Shown here piece by piece: positions 33,327 to 44,045 of a stretch of DNA of 64,000 bases. The DNA lies in NCBI GenBank assembly GCA_031310005.1, contig CM062383.1, positions 2,418,001 to 2,482,000 of the forward strand, in the 5' to 3' direction. The DNA comes from Dactylellina haptotyla (lineage: Eukaryota > Ascomycota > Orbiliomycetes > Orbiliales > Orbiliaceae). Position 1 is the first letter of the stretch; every line of letters begins with the position of its first letter. The notes below the pieces were generated by a model. The model worked only from the letters and a program-made list of their open reading frames with translations, did no database searches and was not told the origin of the DNA. Both the position numbers and the translations under genes were made by a program.

Positions 33327-36300
33327 ATGTCGACGGCCGACGAACAGGAACCCCGTCCCAGCCTGAGCTCCCAGGTCTCCGTCTCCTCGTCCTCCTCGTA
33401 AGTCCTTCTGATATTATTGCCAGACCGTCCCCTGCAGCAGTGTGTCAAGAGTGCTGCTGTCCTGCTGCAATTGTCGTCCCTGAGTTATACTTGATTCGTG
33501 CCCCTCGCTACCGCCGTTTCGAACGGTGTGCATCATATGAACATCTCCGCTGACATAAACACCCTCCCCGAACCAAAGTCACAAACGCTCCCGGTCCGCC
33601 ATCGCTCTCTCGCGCCTCTCCGTTGGAGGCTTCAAGTCCTCCAAGAGCTCTGACAAGCTCGCTCCCAGTCCAACCTCCTATAAAGGCTCCCACAAGTCCA
33701 CCGGCACTTCGCCGACAAGCCTCCACGCCCCTTCAGCTTCGTCCCTGTTGACCCCAAACTACTCTGCAACCATGGGCAAGAGCGACAGCATCAGGTCAAG
33801 TTCCTCCTCCTCGAAGGCCCACAAGAGGGCCCAATCGTACGCCCCTTCGTCCGGTTCCACACCCTCGTTAACTACTTCGACCACCTTATCCTCCAATCTC
33901 GATTCGGGCATCCTCTCCCCGCGTTCTACAAACACCCCGCTGCAACAGCAGCAGCAGCAGCAGCAGCAGATACCGCCACCACCACCAAAACCTGCTGCCG
34001 CCACGCTCGAAGAATCCGTTCGTACTTTCCGTCTCTTCGAGGCCCTGCGTAACGGTGATACCGCGGCCATCTCTAAAGCTATCCGCGATGCCTCCGAGCC
34101 GGATTCCTCGCTGGACATGAGCTCCATCCTGCTGCTCGCCGTCCAATGTGCCGAAGTTCAAGTTGTTGAGTTTATCCTCGCCTCCACCTCTCGCGAGCAG
34201 GAGGCCTTGGACGGCAAACCCTACCTCGATATCAACCACCGCGATGCAAACACCGGTAACACGGCCTTGCATTTCGCCGCCCACCTCGGCAGACAACCCC
34301 TCGTTACTCTCCTCCTCAGCGAGCCAGCTATCAACGACGCCACCCCTAACAACCAGGGCGCCCAGGCCATCGACCTCTCGCGCACGTCCGAGATAGCGCA
34401 GGAGCTTCAAGTCTCCCGTGATGCCTACCTCGATCGCCGCCTCGCCGAGCTCCACAAGCTCATCCTCACGCACAACTACCCGGAACTCGAGGCCTTCCTC
34501 GAAGTACCCCGCACCCGGGCCCTTCTCGACCTCAACGCCCACGACGGCGGCGTCCCTGGCAGCACATTACTCCACGAAGCTGCCAAAGTTAGAGATATCC
34601 GGTTGATCCAAATCCTCCTCCTCCATGGCGCTGATCCCTTCCGCCGTGATAAGAAGGGGAAGCTCCCCCAAGATGTGACCAAGGACGAGAAGACCCGCGC
34701 GGTCTTGAAACGCAGTCCGGCAGCTGTAGCCGCGCAGAACAGCATCCAAGAGAAGGCTGTTCTCGGTTCTGGGGCTGGAATCCCCGGTGCCGAAGAAACC
34801 TCTCGCGATGGAACGCACAGAGAAGGTCGGGAGATGAAGGGCCATCTCAAGAAGTGGACTAATTACACCGGTGGATACAAACTCAGGTGGTTCGTGCTGG
34901 AGAACGGCGTGCTCAGCTATTACAAGCATCAAGGTACGATCCTTCTACCTATTTCTCACAAAGATATATCCACCTTTGAAGTGCCTCACATAACTAACTT
35001 GGAAAATTTACAGATGATATGGAATCCGCCTGCCGCGGCGCCATCAACATGAAGATCGCAACCTTATACATGGACCCGCAAGATAAACTCCGCTTTGAAA
35101 TTCACGGCAAATCATCTGTAAAATACCACTTGAAGGCCAACCACCAGGTCGAAGCGAAGCGCTGGTACTGGGCGCTCAATAACGCGATCCAGTGGGCGAA
35201 AGACGAAGCTCGCATGGAGCTGCAAAAGGCCGAACGTGCAAAAGTCAGACTTACTACCGCCAGCAGCACGGCCAGCACGGACCGATTGTCTGCTACCGAA
35301 TCTACGCCCGATTTACCCTCTTCCAGCGCATCCGTGGATCGCAGGGGTAGCAAAGTATACGCTGCCTCCGCCCGGTCTAGACTTACCTCAGCTGGCGATC
35401 TCTCCTGGGAAGATGTGTCGGAAGCGAAGCTCGAAGCCAGTGAGAACGGTCGTCCTCGAAGACCTCCCAGCGACGATGATGACGACGATATCGATGACGA
35501 TGAATTTGACGATGCGATGGAAGAGAATGCCGCGAAGATGGCGGATCCGGTCTACAATGAAACCTACCAGATGATGGCGCATTCTACAAAGATGCAGCTT
35601 GATATGCTCGCACAGGCCTGCGCGGCTATTAGCGCGGAAAGCACGAAAAGTCCGCAGACACCAATCAGTGATCCGGGGATCGTGGCGGCCATGCAGAGCT
35701 ATGAGGGCGCCATCAATAATTTGAGGAACCTGGCGGGTGAGTTGTTCAAACTTAGTCGCGAGAGGGAGGTGTATTGGAAATCAAGGCTGGATAAGGAAGT
35801 GGATTTGAGGAAGTTGTGGGAGGATAATATGACAAAGTTGGCGGTTGAGCAGGAGGAGTTGGAGGGTAAGATGAACGAAGTTATGGGTAAGCAGAAGCGG
35901 ACCAAGAGGGCGTTGCGGGAGGTTCTGAGGGAAGGCGCGGTCAATAGCCCGCCGACGCAGGAGCTGCAAGATGCTTTGAGCGATTTGGCGTCGCCGACAA
36001 TAGATGAAGCCGCGAAGAGTCCTCCGCTGCCTGTTGCCCCCATCGCTAGTGCCGCTGATTCCGTGGCGCCATCTGCGACCGAGAGTGCGCCGGTTGCTAT
36101 CGGGAGGAAGAAGACGATTAAGGTTGCCAATATGGAGCTTAGCGATTCTGATGAGGCTGATGCTTCGGATGAGGAGTTCTTCGATGCGGTTGATGCTGGA
36201 GAGATCGAGGTTCAGAAGGAGATGCCTGCAGCTTCCGTGACGGTTGAAATCCCAGTCATAGCCGATAAGACCGATATCGAGGAGATCGTAGAGGAGGCCG

Positions 36301-37652
36301 TAAGAAAGAGTGTCGAGTGCCAGGACGAGACCGACCGACGACTTGTTGCGATCAAGAAGAGCTTCAGAGGCTACGAAGATGGACCTCGGTTCAAGTTTAA
36401 CAAGAGCGCAGACGACAGGCCGAAGATTTCTCTATGGGTTAGTGCTATCTCCCCTTCGATGTGTAGACATTTAGCTGACGGTATGGTGTAGGGTATCTTG
36501 AAATCCATGGTTGGAAAAGATATGACAAAGATGACGCTCCCTGTATCGTTCAACGAGTGTACTTCCCTCCTGCAGCGTGTAGCTGAGGACATGGAATACA
36601 CCGATCTCCTAGACATGGCTGCCGAGCGCGCCGACTCTCTCGAGCGGCTCGTCTACGTTGCTGCCTTCGCAGCCAGCGAATACTCGTCCACCATCAACCG
36701 TATCGCCAAGCCGTTTAACCCGCTCCTCGGTGAGACCTACGAGTACTGCCGCCCGGACAAGGGGTTCCGCTTCTTCATCGAGCAGGTCAGCCATCATCCG
36801 CCTGTTGGCGCGGCGTGGGCCGAAGGTCCCCGCTGGGAATACTATGGTGAATCATCCGTGCGCGCCAAGTTTTACGGAAGGAGTTTCGATATCAATCCAC
36901 TCGGAACGTGGTTTTTGAGGTTACACCCTGCCACCGGCGGGACCGAGCTGTACACCTGGAAGAAGGTGAATACTGCCGTCGTGGGTATTATCACCGGGAG
37001 CCCGACGGTTGATAACTACGGGCCGATGGAGATCAAGAACTGGACGACGGGCGAGCAATGTGTGCTGGACTTCAAAGCGCGAGGATGGCGTGGTGCGGGT
37101 GCGTACGAGGTTAAAGGAAAAGTGGTCGATAAGGACGGAATGCAGCGATGGAGTATGGGCGGTCGGTGGAATGACAAGTTGTACGCACGTATGAGTCCCG
37201 GGTATGATGTACAGCTGGGCACTGCGGGAAGTAAGGACGAAGGGATCAGCAAGAGCTTTTCGTCGACGCAGGCGTTCCTGGTGTGGGAGACGCATGAGCG
37301 ACCCCCGGCGCCGTTCAACCTGACGCCGTTTGCGATCTCGTTGAACTATCTACCGGAGAATCTCAAGCCTCATCTTTGCCCGACTGATACGCGGTTGCGG
37401 CCCGATCAGAGGGCTATGGAGGACGGAGAGTACGATTTTGCTGCTGACGAGAAGAACCGGCTGGAGGAGAAGCAGAGGGCGAAGAGGCGGGAGCGGGAGA
37501 ATAACGGTGAGGAGTACAAGCCCAGGTGGTTTACGAAGGCGAGAGACGAGACTACGGGCGAGGAGTATTGGAAGACGAATGAAGAGTATTGGGCGGTGAG
37601 GCATAAGGCGAGCAATGGAGGTACTTGGGAGGGAGTGCCGGACATCTTCTAA
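33327..37652 (+). CDS. Oxysterol-binding protein, Osh1/2 type (ankyrin-PH-FFAT-ORD)
   Basis: Exons 33327-33397, 33579-34933, 35014-36437 and 36492-37652 (introns 181, 80 and 54 nt) give 1336 residues with consistent phases. Order of parts: Ser-rich N-terminus with a 9-Gln tract and poly-Pro (about 146-160); ankyrin repeats ([22 protein letters not shown] near 248, [26 protein letters not shown] near 352); PH domain (about 442-540, [23 protein letters not shown]); acidic linker with a FFAT motif EFFDAVD (863-869) preceded by [11 protein letters not shown]; then the ORP lipid-transfer domain with signature EQVSHHPP (1047-1054). The family moves sterols and phosphoinositides at membrane contacts. 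The FFAT motif predicts binding to ER VAP (Scs2-like). The first exon has a low-complexity Ser tail ending at the donor. Confidence 0.95.
33943..33969 (+). repeat. Coding CAG tract (9 Gln)
   Basis: One CAA and eight CAG codons within exon 2 of the OSBP gene, followed by five proline codons after an Ile. It lies in the disordered N-terminal region ahead of the ankyrin repeats. Confidence 0.95.
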
Positions 37653-38383
37653 TGGGATATATGTGGTGAAGCTTACGGAAGACGGGTTATTGTTGATCCG
37701 AGGGTTCCGGGGTCATCTGGGTGCTGATGTCCGGGCAGGTGATATCTAGCATGGGCAGATGATGGGGGCATTATATATTATCGGAGTGTGTATATAGCGA
37801 TGTTATAGCGTCGGCGACAGCTCTTGCATTCGTTCGTTCTTCTTTTCTTTCTTATTTTTCGTTTCTACGCGGACGACGACGATGTTTAGTACCATTTCTT
37901 CCTCCTCTTCTATCTGATAATTTTCTTATTTGTCGACCGGGTTGATATCAAGGCTCATTTGAACATTTGCTTCTGCCGTCATTCCTTTTCCCTTTCTGAA
38001 GCTACGCGAGGCCCGGCCCCAGTCGCACGGCGGGCTCCTATTGGTTATCGGTGCTCGCGTATCGATTCCGAGGCCCAAATTGGTGGCCCGAGCGAGGCCG
38101 GTCCCTGGCGACAGTTAATTATTGCTGCTTTATTGCGCGGGCCAGGAACCTCTCAACCTCTCTCGCTTCGCGTTCAGCTGGTGGGTACGGCTATCAAATT
38201 GGGTATCATCTCTCCCGCCTCCTCTTCTGCTCGTGCTGCCCCCTCTCCTTTTTCTCCTGAAGACGGTTGGATCTTTGGAATCCTTTTCCATCCTCTTATC
38301 GCGGTTGTGACTTATCTTTCGCAGGAATTCGATCAAGTATCTACGGCAGCGATCTTTTTTGACCTTACGATTTAGGAAATATA
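37653..38383. promoter_or_regulatory. OSBP 3' flank and LRR gene promoter
   Basis: About 730 bp. The second half is strongly CT-rich on the plus strand (38155-38345), a usual feature of fungal promoters and leaders, just before the LRR start. No separate gene. Confidence 0.55.
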
Positions 38384-40369
38384 ATGGACGCCGTTGAGGT
38401 TCTGAGCCCCGCCGTTCCTGCGGTCCCTCCACAGGAGGTTGAAGTCGAAGAGACCACTACCACTATCGAGCCCGCTGTCGAGAACGTCGTCGAACAGACT
38501 GACGATACTCCAGCCCTTCCTTCTCCTCCTTTGGAGGCGCCTCGCTCTGAAAAGCGAGAGTCGCGCCTTCCGCTACCTGGATCTCGACTACCCCTTCGCA
38601 AGTCCAGCAATCCCTCTCTCGCTCCGGACAATAGCTCTACCATTACTCCCACGAAGACCCGAATGGCTATCCCAACTCCGAGACTACAAACGGGCAGCCT
38701 ACGCCGTCCGTCTGCTGGCGTGTCCCCGGTCCGCTCACCTGGCGGACTATCTCCAGGCTTAAAATCACAAAGCTCAAACGGCAGCCTGAAAAGTCCGAGC
38801 CCTGCTACTCCAACTCGTATCGCACTGCCGCGGTCGCCCGTTGGTCCTTCTCAGCGGAGCGTGAGCACCACCGCGGTCAGCACGCCGCGATCTCTTCAGA
38901 AACCCTCAACCATCCCAACGACTCGCCGTGCGTCCGGTCTCCCCACCATCACAAAGACCCCATCGAGGGATACCCTGAAATCAGTGTCTGCAACCACCAC
39001 CCCCATAGCTGCCCGCACTACTCCACAGCCTACTCCGCAACCAAAAAAGACACCTACACTCGCTACCCCACGGATACCAGCGGCCAGAAGGTCGTTGTCA
39101 GCCTATACCCCATCCGCGGACAGCACCCCCTCGAAATCGCCGGTTGCGGCAGCCAGAACCCCGCTTCGCGTTCGCTCGTTCCAGTCGCCCGCGAAGCCCG
39201 TTACTACACCGAAAGCCACCATTAGCACGCCCCAGCCAAAACCCGTCTCGGCCACCCCACGACCCACCATCAAACTCGCGAAGCGGCCGGTTTCCAAACC
39301 TGCCCCACCACTAGTTGATACCGAGCCGTTGGATAAAAGGCAACGTGCGGCAGCATCTTCACAGGCACTACGGGAGCAAATTAAAGCTGCCAGAGCGGCA
39401 CGACGAGACTCCGATGCTGCTGCGTTCGTCAACAACGGATTCAAAGCTGGTGGTGGTGGTGGTGGTGGTGGTAGTGGCGGCGGCAGTGGCGGTTCTAACT
39501 GGCCCGAAATTATCATCGCAGGGGTAGACGATAAGAAGCCCGAAGATGAAGAAGAAGACCGCGAGCGTGGCTCCGATGAGGACGATGAGGACTTCGAACA
39601 CCCGCTCGGTGCTGAGGAAGCTCCTAAATCGCTAACGGTCCGCCCCGGTGGGATCCTCGACCTCACATCCAAGAAAATGGACGAATTCACCGAAGAGACA
39701 CTAGGAGAAACCGATACCCTGATGGTCAAAGTCCTTCTCTTGCAACGGAACACGCTCACAATTTTCTCTCCTGTCATCAAGAGCTTCAGGGGGCTGTATA
39801 CCCTCGACTTAAGCTGCAACTGCCTCAAAGGCGACGACTACCTTACGCTGGACATGGAATTCCCTTACCTCAAAACGCTACTCCTGCACGGTAACAGCAT
39901 TGACAGTCTGGATCCTGTGACGGAGCATATAGACGCCCCTAGACTGAATTACCTCGACGTGCACGCAAACCGGTTGAAGGCGTTCCCGAGCGGGTTGAGC
40001 AAGAAGTTTAAGAGTCTGCTGACGTTTGTGGCGAGTGATAATAAGATTGAGGATGTGGATGTGGAAGCTTTGGAAGGGGTAGAGGTCGTCGATTTGATGA
40101 ATAATTGCATTGCGAGTTTGCCGCCCAAGTTGGGACTGTTAGGGGATAGAGGGTTGAGGGAGCTGAGGTTGGGTGGGAATCTGTTCAGGGTGCCTAGACG
40201 GCAGCTACTAGACAAGGGGACTGAAGCGGTGTTGGAGTGGTTGAAGGATCGGATTCCAGTTGAGGAGGTGAAGGATTCTGATGAGGAGGAAGATCAAGGA
40301 CACAAGAATGGTGAAGGAGAGGTGAAAGAGGACGGTTGGGATGTTGTCGGGAGAGATGATTTGGATTAA
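38384..40369 (+). CDS. Leucine-rich-repeat protein with a basic Ser/Pro/Thr-rich N-terminus
   Basis: A 661-residue single-exon protein. Residues 1-330 are disordered and rich in Ser, Thr, Pro, Arg and Lys, with many TPxR/SPxK-type sites. A short helix-like segment ALREQIKAARAARRDS follows. Residues about 353-370 are a glycine tract encoded by GGT/GGC repeats, then an acidic run (EDEEEDRERGSDEDDEDFEH). The LRR part (about 415-615) has successive units such as LYTLDLSCNCLKG, LKTLLLHGNSIDSL, LNYLDVHANRLKAF and LRELRLGGNLFRVP. The C-terminus is acidic (GWDVVGRDDLD). The layout matches an uncharacterised LRR family of filamentous fungi; similarity to LRRC40-type proteins is only at the repeat level. 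Function unknown; the basic N-terminus could bind microtubules or nucleic acids (inference). Confidence 0.88.
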   Translation: MDAVEVLSPAVPAVPPQEVEVEETTTTIEPAVENVVEQTDDTPALPSPPLEAPRSEKRESRLPLPGSRLPLRKSSNPSLAPDNSSTITPTKTRMAIPTPRLQTGSLRRPSAGVSPVRSPGGLSPGLKSQSSNGSLKSPSPATPTRIALPRSPVGPSQRSVSTTAVSTPRSLQKPSTIPTTRRASGLPTITKTPSRDTLKSVSATTTPIAARTTPQPTPQPKKTPTLATPRIPAARRSLSAYTPSADSTPSKSPVAAARTPLRVRSFQSPAKPVTTPKATISTPQPKPVSATPRPTIKLAKRPVSKPAPPLVDTEPLDKRQRAAASSQALREQIKAARAARRDSDAAAFVNNGFKAGGGGGGGGSGGGSGGSNWPEIIIAGVDDKKPEDEEEDRERGSDEDDEDFEHPLGAEEAPKSLTVRPGGILDLTSKKMDEFTEETLGETDTLMVKVLLLQRNTLTIFSPVIKSFRGLYTLDLSCNCLKGDDYLTLDMEFPYLKTLLLHGNSIDSLDPVTEHIDAPRLNYLDVHANRLKAFPSGLSKKFKSLLTFVASDNKIEDVDVEALEGVEVVDLMNNCIASLPPKLGLLGDRGLRELRLGGNLFRVPRRQLLDKGTEAVLEWLKDRIPVEEVKDSDEEEDQGHKNGEGEVKEDGWDVVGRDDLD

Positions 40370-42450
40370 GATTGGTAATTAGCAGTGAGTGCTGGCGTTT
40401 TGGGGTTATAGTTAAAAATAAGCGGAAATGATCATTCGGTGTCGATGGGATGATCATATGAATGGACGGTGATGGTTGATGAGTTGCACAGGCATTATTA
40501 TTCCTTGTCAAATTCTTTATTTCCTATCATTTTAATTTGAGCTGCTTTTTTCTTCCTATTCCGTGTAATTCTTTCAGTTCCTTTCTCTTGTATTCTTTCT
40601 TCCTGTAGAAACTTTCAAATGACATATATATTCTCATCAGCCACTATTAAATTTCGCGAATCGTAAATTATATCATGTTCTGCATATTACATCATACCCC
40701 AGTTCCGATTCGAGTCTTTATATGCCGAGAATGGTATTCTCTTCTGTGGTTTGTTTTACTTTGTTGATTCTGTAAATCTGGATTGCCGCGATAATGGACG
40801 ATGAGTTGTACAAAGTCGTTTGTTTCAGTTTTAAAGCAAAGTAGGTAACATCTTCAATCGATCATGGATCATCCCATCCTCGTTGTTTCGAGATAAGGCG
40901 GTGGTGGCTGACGTGGTCGACTTTCGGGTGGTTCTTGGATTAATTATTGGACGATGGAGGTACAAAATGGTACTTTGGTCGGGATTTTTCATGGGGGACC
41001 TCGTATGCGAGATTTTTGGCGACGTTGGGGAACCCTGGCGTTTTGGTGTTTCGGGTTTCTATCTTGCTCCTGGAACGGTTGGATATCGCACATTTGGGAA
41101 TATTGAAGAGAAATCGACATCCGGCATCATATTTTTGTAAAAACTACATATGAATAGCTGGAATTACATAGAGATAACTACTATGGAGGCATTTTGCGAG
41201 GACAATATCATTGGCATCTTCGTATATCCTATGCAAATGCAATCACATATCCTATTTCCCACTAGAAGTGCGTCAACTTTTGTGCGAAACTCGGGTTTTC
41301 AGATTCAAAGAACACAATTGCAAATGAAAAGAGCGCAATTTGTAAGGATTAAGTAGGTATTTACCGCACTTCGTTAGAGTAAGGTAGACCCGAATAGATG
41401 TTATTGATTCACTCGAGCTCCATTGCAAGGCGAATATATCGTAGTATCATTCGTCGTAGCGCGCATATTATGAGCAGCTCCTACAATAACGTTGGCCTAA
41501 AACGCAACACCGTCTAGAGCAGAAAGGAGCGTTAGTGTTTTAGGATATAGAATCCACATATTTGTTTTTGGGGATCGTAAGAATCGCGATTAATCGTAGT
41601 ACCTGTTCATAATTAGACGTTACTTGATCTACAACAGTGTGGGCCGGATGTAAAATTTTCTATAGAAGTTGATGAAACCTTCGACCCCAGTTTTTAAGCT
41701 GAATTCCGTTATTTCTTACATGATATCGCCTCAGCCTAACCTAATTCATGGGAATGATCTCTATCGAATATGACAGTGTTCTAGCTTTCGTAACAAAAGC
41801 ATATGATCTTCTTTGTGCTTTCAAGATCTTTGACCGGTGATTTTCTGGGCCACAATTCCGAAATTGTAATAGCCATATTCCAATCGTATGCCTTTCAGTC
41901 CGGGTCACTAATCCATTGACAGTTGGTTTGTTGTTTAAACCGATCAAGGGGTGGCAAGTTCGTTCTAGTCCGCTTAATTGAAGATGTATGGAAGGAATGA
42001 AATCCAAAAATATTAATAGGAAAATAGTAATACAGTCAATTCTCCCTCCGCATCTTAAATGATAAGATAAATGATAATTTAGCATTTTTCTCTTATCTAG
42101 AAACTTTAGTGAAAAAGGGAACTGAATTGAAAGATAAATATAGACTCTAGGCTCTTCATTATAAAACCTCGGCTGGTCTGGCGGCCCTAGGCTAGAATAT
42201 TATATTTATATATTTTCTTACATTTTATATTAAACAACTATAGCGCAGACCCCAAAGTTTCTATATTTACTTACAACGCCCGAAGAATAATGTGCCAAAA
42301 ATCTCCACAAGCAATAAGGCTAGGTTTGGTGACTAGGCCGGCTGGGGGTCCGCTGTATCGTGGTATTCCAAAGTAATATACGCAGTTTGGCTTGACAAAT
42401 CGGCAGGACATTGGCTTTTAGAAGCGCGTATACGATGCCATTTGATATAA
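40370..42450. other. Gene-free AT-rich region
   Basis: About 2.1 kb. The first 300 bp are T-rich 3' flank of the LRR gene. Short frames (40883-41356 plus; 41741-42085 minus) lack domains. The minus-strand frame is partly coding-like (IGIWLLQFRNCGPENH) but has no support. Nothing else seen. Confidence 0.45.
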
Positions 42451-43410
42451 TTAACCCGGATAGCCAGGAACCCAAGATCGCAAGATTTTTCTAAGAGTTT
42501 CTACGAATTGGCGGTCCTGGAATTTGAGAAAGTCGTAATACTCCCTTGCTGCGTCTGGGTCCGGCCTCACCCGTACCTGTATCAATTCGCTTACTAGATG
42601 CTTTTTGACCCTTGATGTCAGCTATTTAGGTAAGAAATGAATTTTTCATAGCTATCATGCTTAAGAAAACGAAAGAGAAGGTATAAAAGTGATGATATGA
42701 TTTTTAACTTACACGCTCGGCCATGTGTGCATCTGTCAATTTAATATTCAAGGATCCTTTAATATTCTCATACTCTCTCTCATCAACAGAAGCTCGCACC
42801 TTATAGGCAGCCCTTGAAATTTTGTCACCCGTTATGGTAAAAGACGAGATCATCTATACTATTTGATTAGCACTTTGCTTTCCAAAATAGCAGCGTTTAT
42901 AAATTTGTAAATTTATATTGGGGCGTTTGGGGATTTACGTCTCCGAAGTTTCTTGCTGTCGAATTTGCAACTGCAGACGAAAAGAAGCAGTTTTCTCGAT
43001 ATTCAAAGATATTACTAGCTTGATAATACATAGCGTAATTTATTTTGTCATCTAAAACTTCCAATATGCTCTATTGCTTCCATATTTTGACCCATTAGTT
43101 CATCGAGGAAAATCCAACATCAGAATCGAAGTGGGTGTAAGCTTACATTGAAGGTTTCTCTATTTCTCTGAGGTGTCTCATAGTCTGTATCATAAATTGT
43201 TCCAGCGAGAGCCCCGGCACTTATGATAACATCATTTAAACTGTTCAGATTCTTGTTTATATCGTCTATACTTATTATTCCGCTCAGATCGATATTCTGG
43301 TCGCTTATATCGCAATTATCGTTGGTATTCGTTGATTGGGAGTATACCAACGCTGCAAAAGCAAGAAAGGTGAAGATAAAGATTGTGTTATGGACAATTC
43401 CGTGAAACAT
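42451..43410 (-). CDS. Four-exon putative secreted protein, no recognised family
   Basis: Exons 43410-43147, 43070-42939, 42853-42713 and 42621-42451 are joined by introns of 76, 85 and 91 nt, all phase 0. Donors are GTAAGC, GTAAAT and GTAAGT; acceptors TAG follow CTAAT/CCTAAAT branch-like sites. The product is 235 residues. It opens with a strong signal peptide (MFHGIVHNTIFIFTFLAFAALVYSQS). The mature part is mixed-charge: DNCDISDQNIDLSGIISIDD, ILEVLDDKINYAMYYQAS, ENCFFSSAVANS, FTITGDKISRAAYKVRASVDE, KKHLVSELIQVRVRPDPDAAREYYDFLKFQDRQF, ending RSWVPGYPG. It has only two cysteines in the mature part. No exon after the first exceeds 57 codons, so single-frame searches miss them. Function unknown; location beside a secreted peptidase suggests an extracellular role. 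Confidence 0.7.
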
Positions 43411-44045
43411 ATTGATAGACAGTTATACGAAACTGTGGTTTTCGGGAGCTGCTGAATAGCTTTTCAAGTTCTCGTGGAATTAAAATATAATAATTCTTAG
43501 GGAATTGTGGCGGGGGGGAATATCAAATAAAGACAGACCTTTATACAGACCGAAATCATTATAGCCTTGGGACTTTAGGGGAAAATGTGTCTCAATAAAC
43601 CTTATAAGGCTGCATGTGTGGCCGAATTGTTTGAGATCTGCGATCTGAAAGGGTAGAGATTACCCTGTCGTGGCAGCCCAAAACTAATTTATAACGCTCA
43701 GTATACCGAATCGGGAAATATGGCTGTTTTAAACCCTCTATAAAATCTAGTTTGATCTGGTAAAACAAATTGTAATTGCGTTTGAACGCTGAAGATCCAG
43801 GACTTGGTAGCTCAGGTCCGGGTCAAAGATTTGCTGCATGGGCTCTCACAAGGACTCGACGATTATAGATAGTCTCTCGACATAATTAACATGTTTGAAT
43901 AGAAGTAAATCTATAGTCATGGACTAAAAACTTCGGTTGTAATGAGATTTGTAGCGTAGAAATAAAAATAGATTGGGGTATCATTAATACAAATGCATAC
44001 GCGGTGTAAAAGCTTCCCTTAGACTAACCAAATTAGGAAATTATC
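43411..44045. other. Intergenic region
   Basis: About 630 bp of AT-rich sequence: promoter of the four-exon secreted gene and 3' flank of the peptidase. No gene. Confidence 0.5.

Noticed and set aside
41741-42085. 114-codon minus-strand frame
   Set aside because: Some segments look protein-like, but there is no motif, no signal peptide and no connection to the secreted gene next to it.
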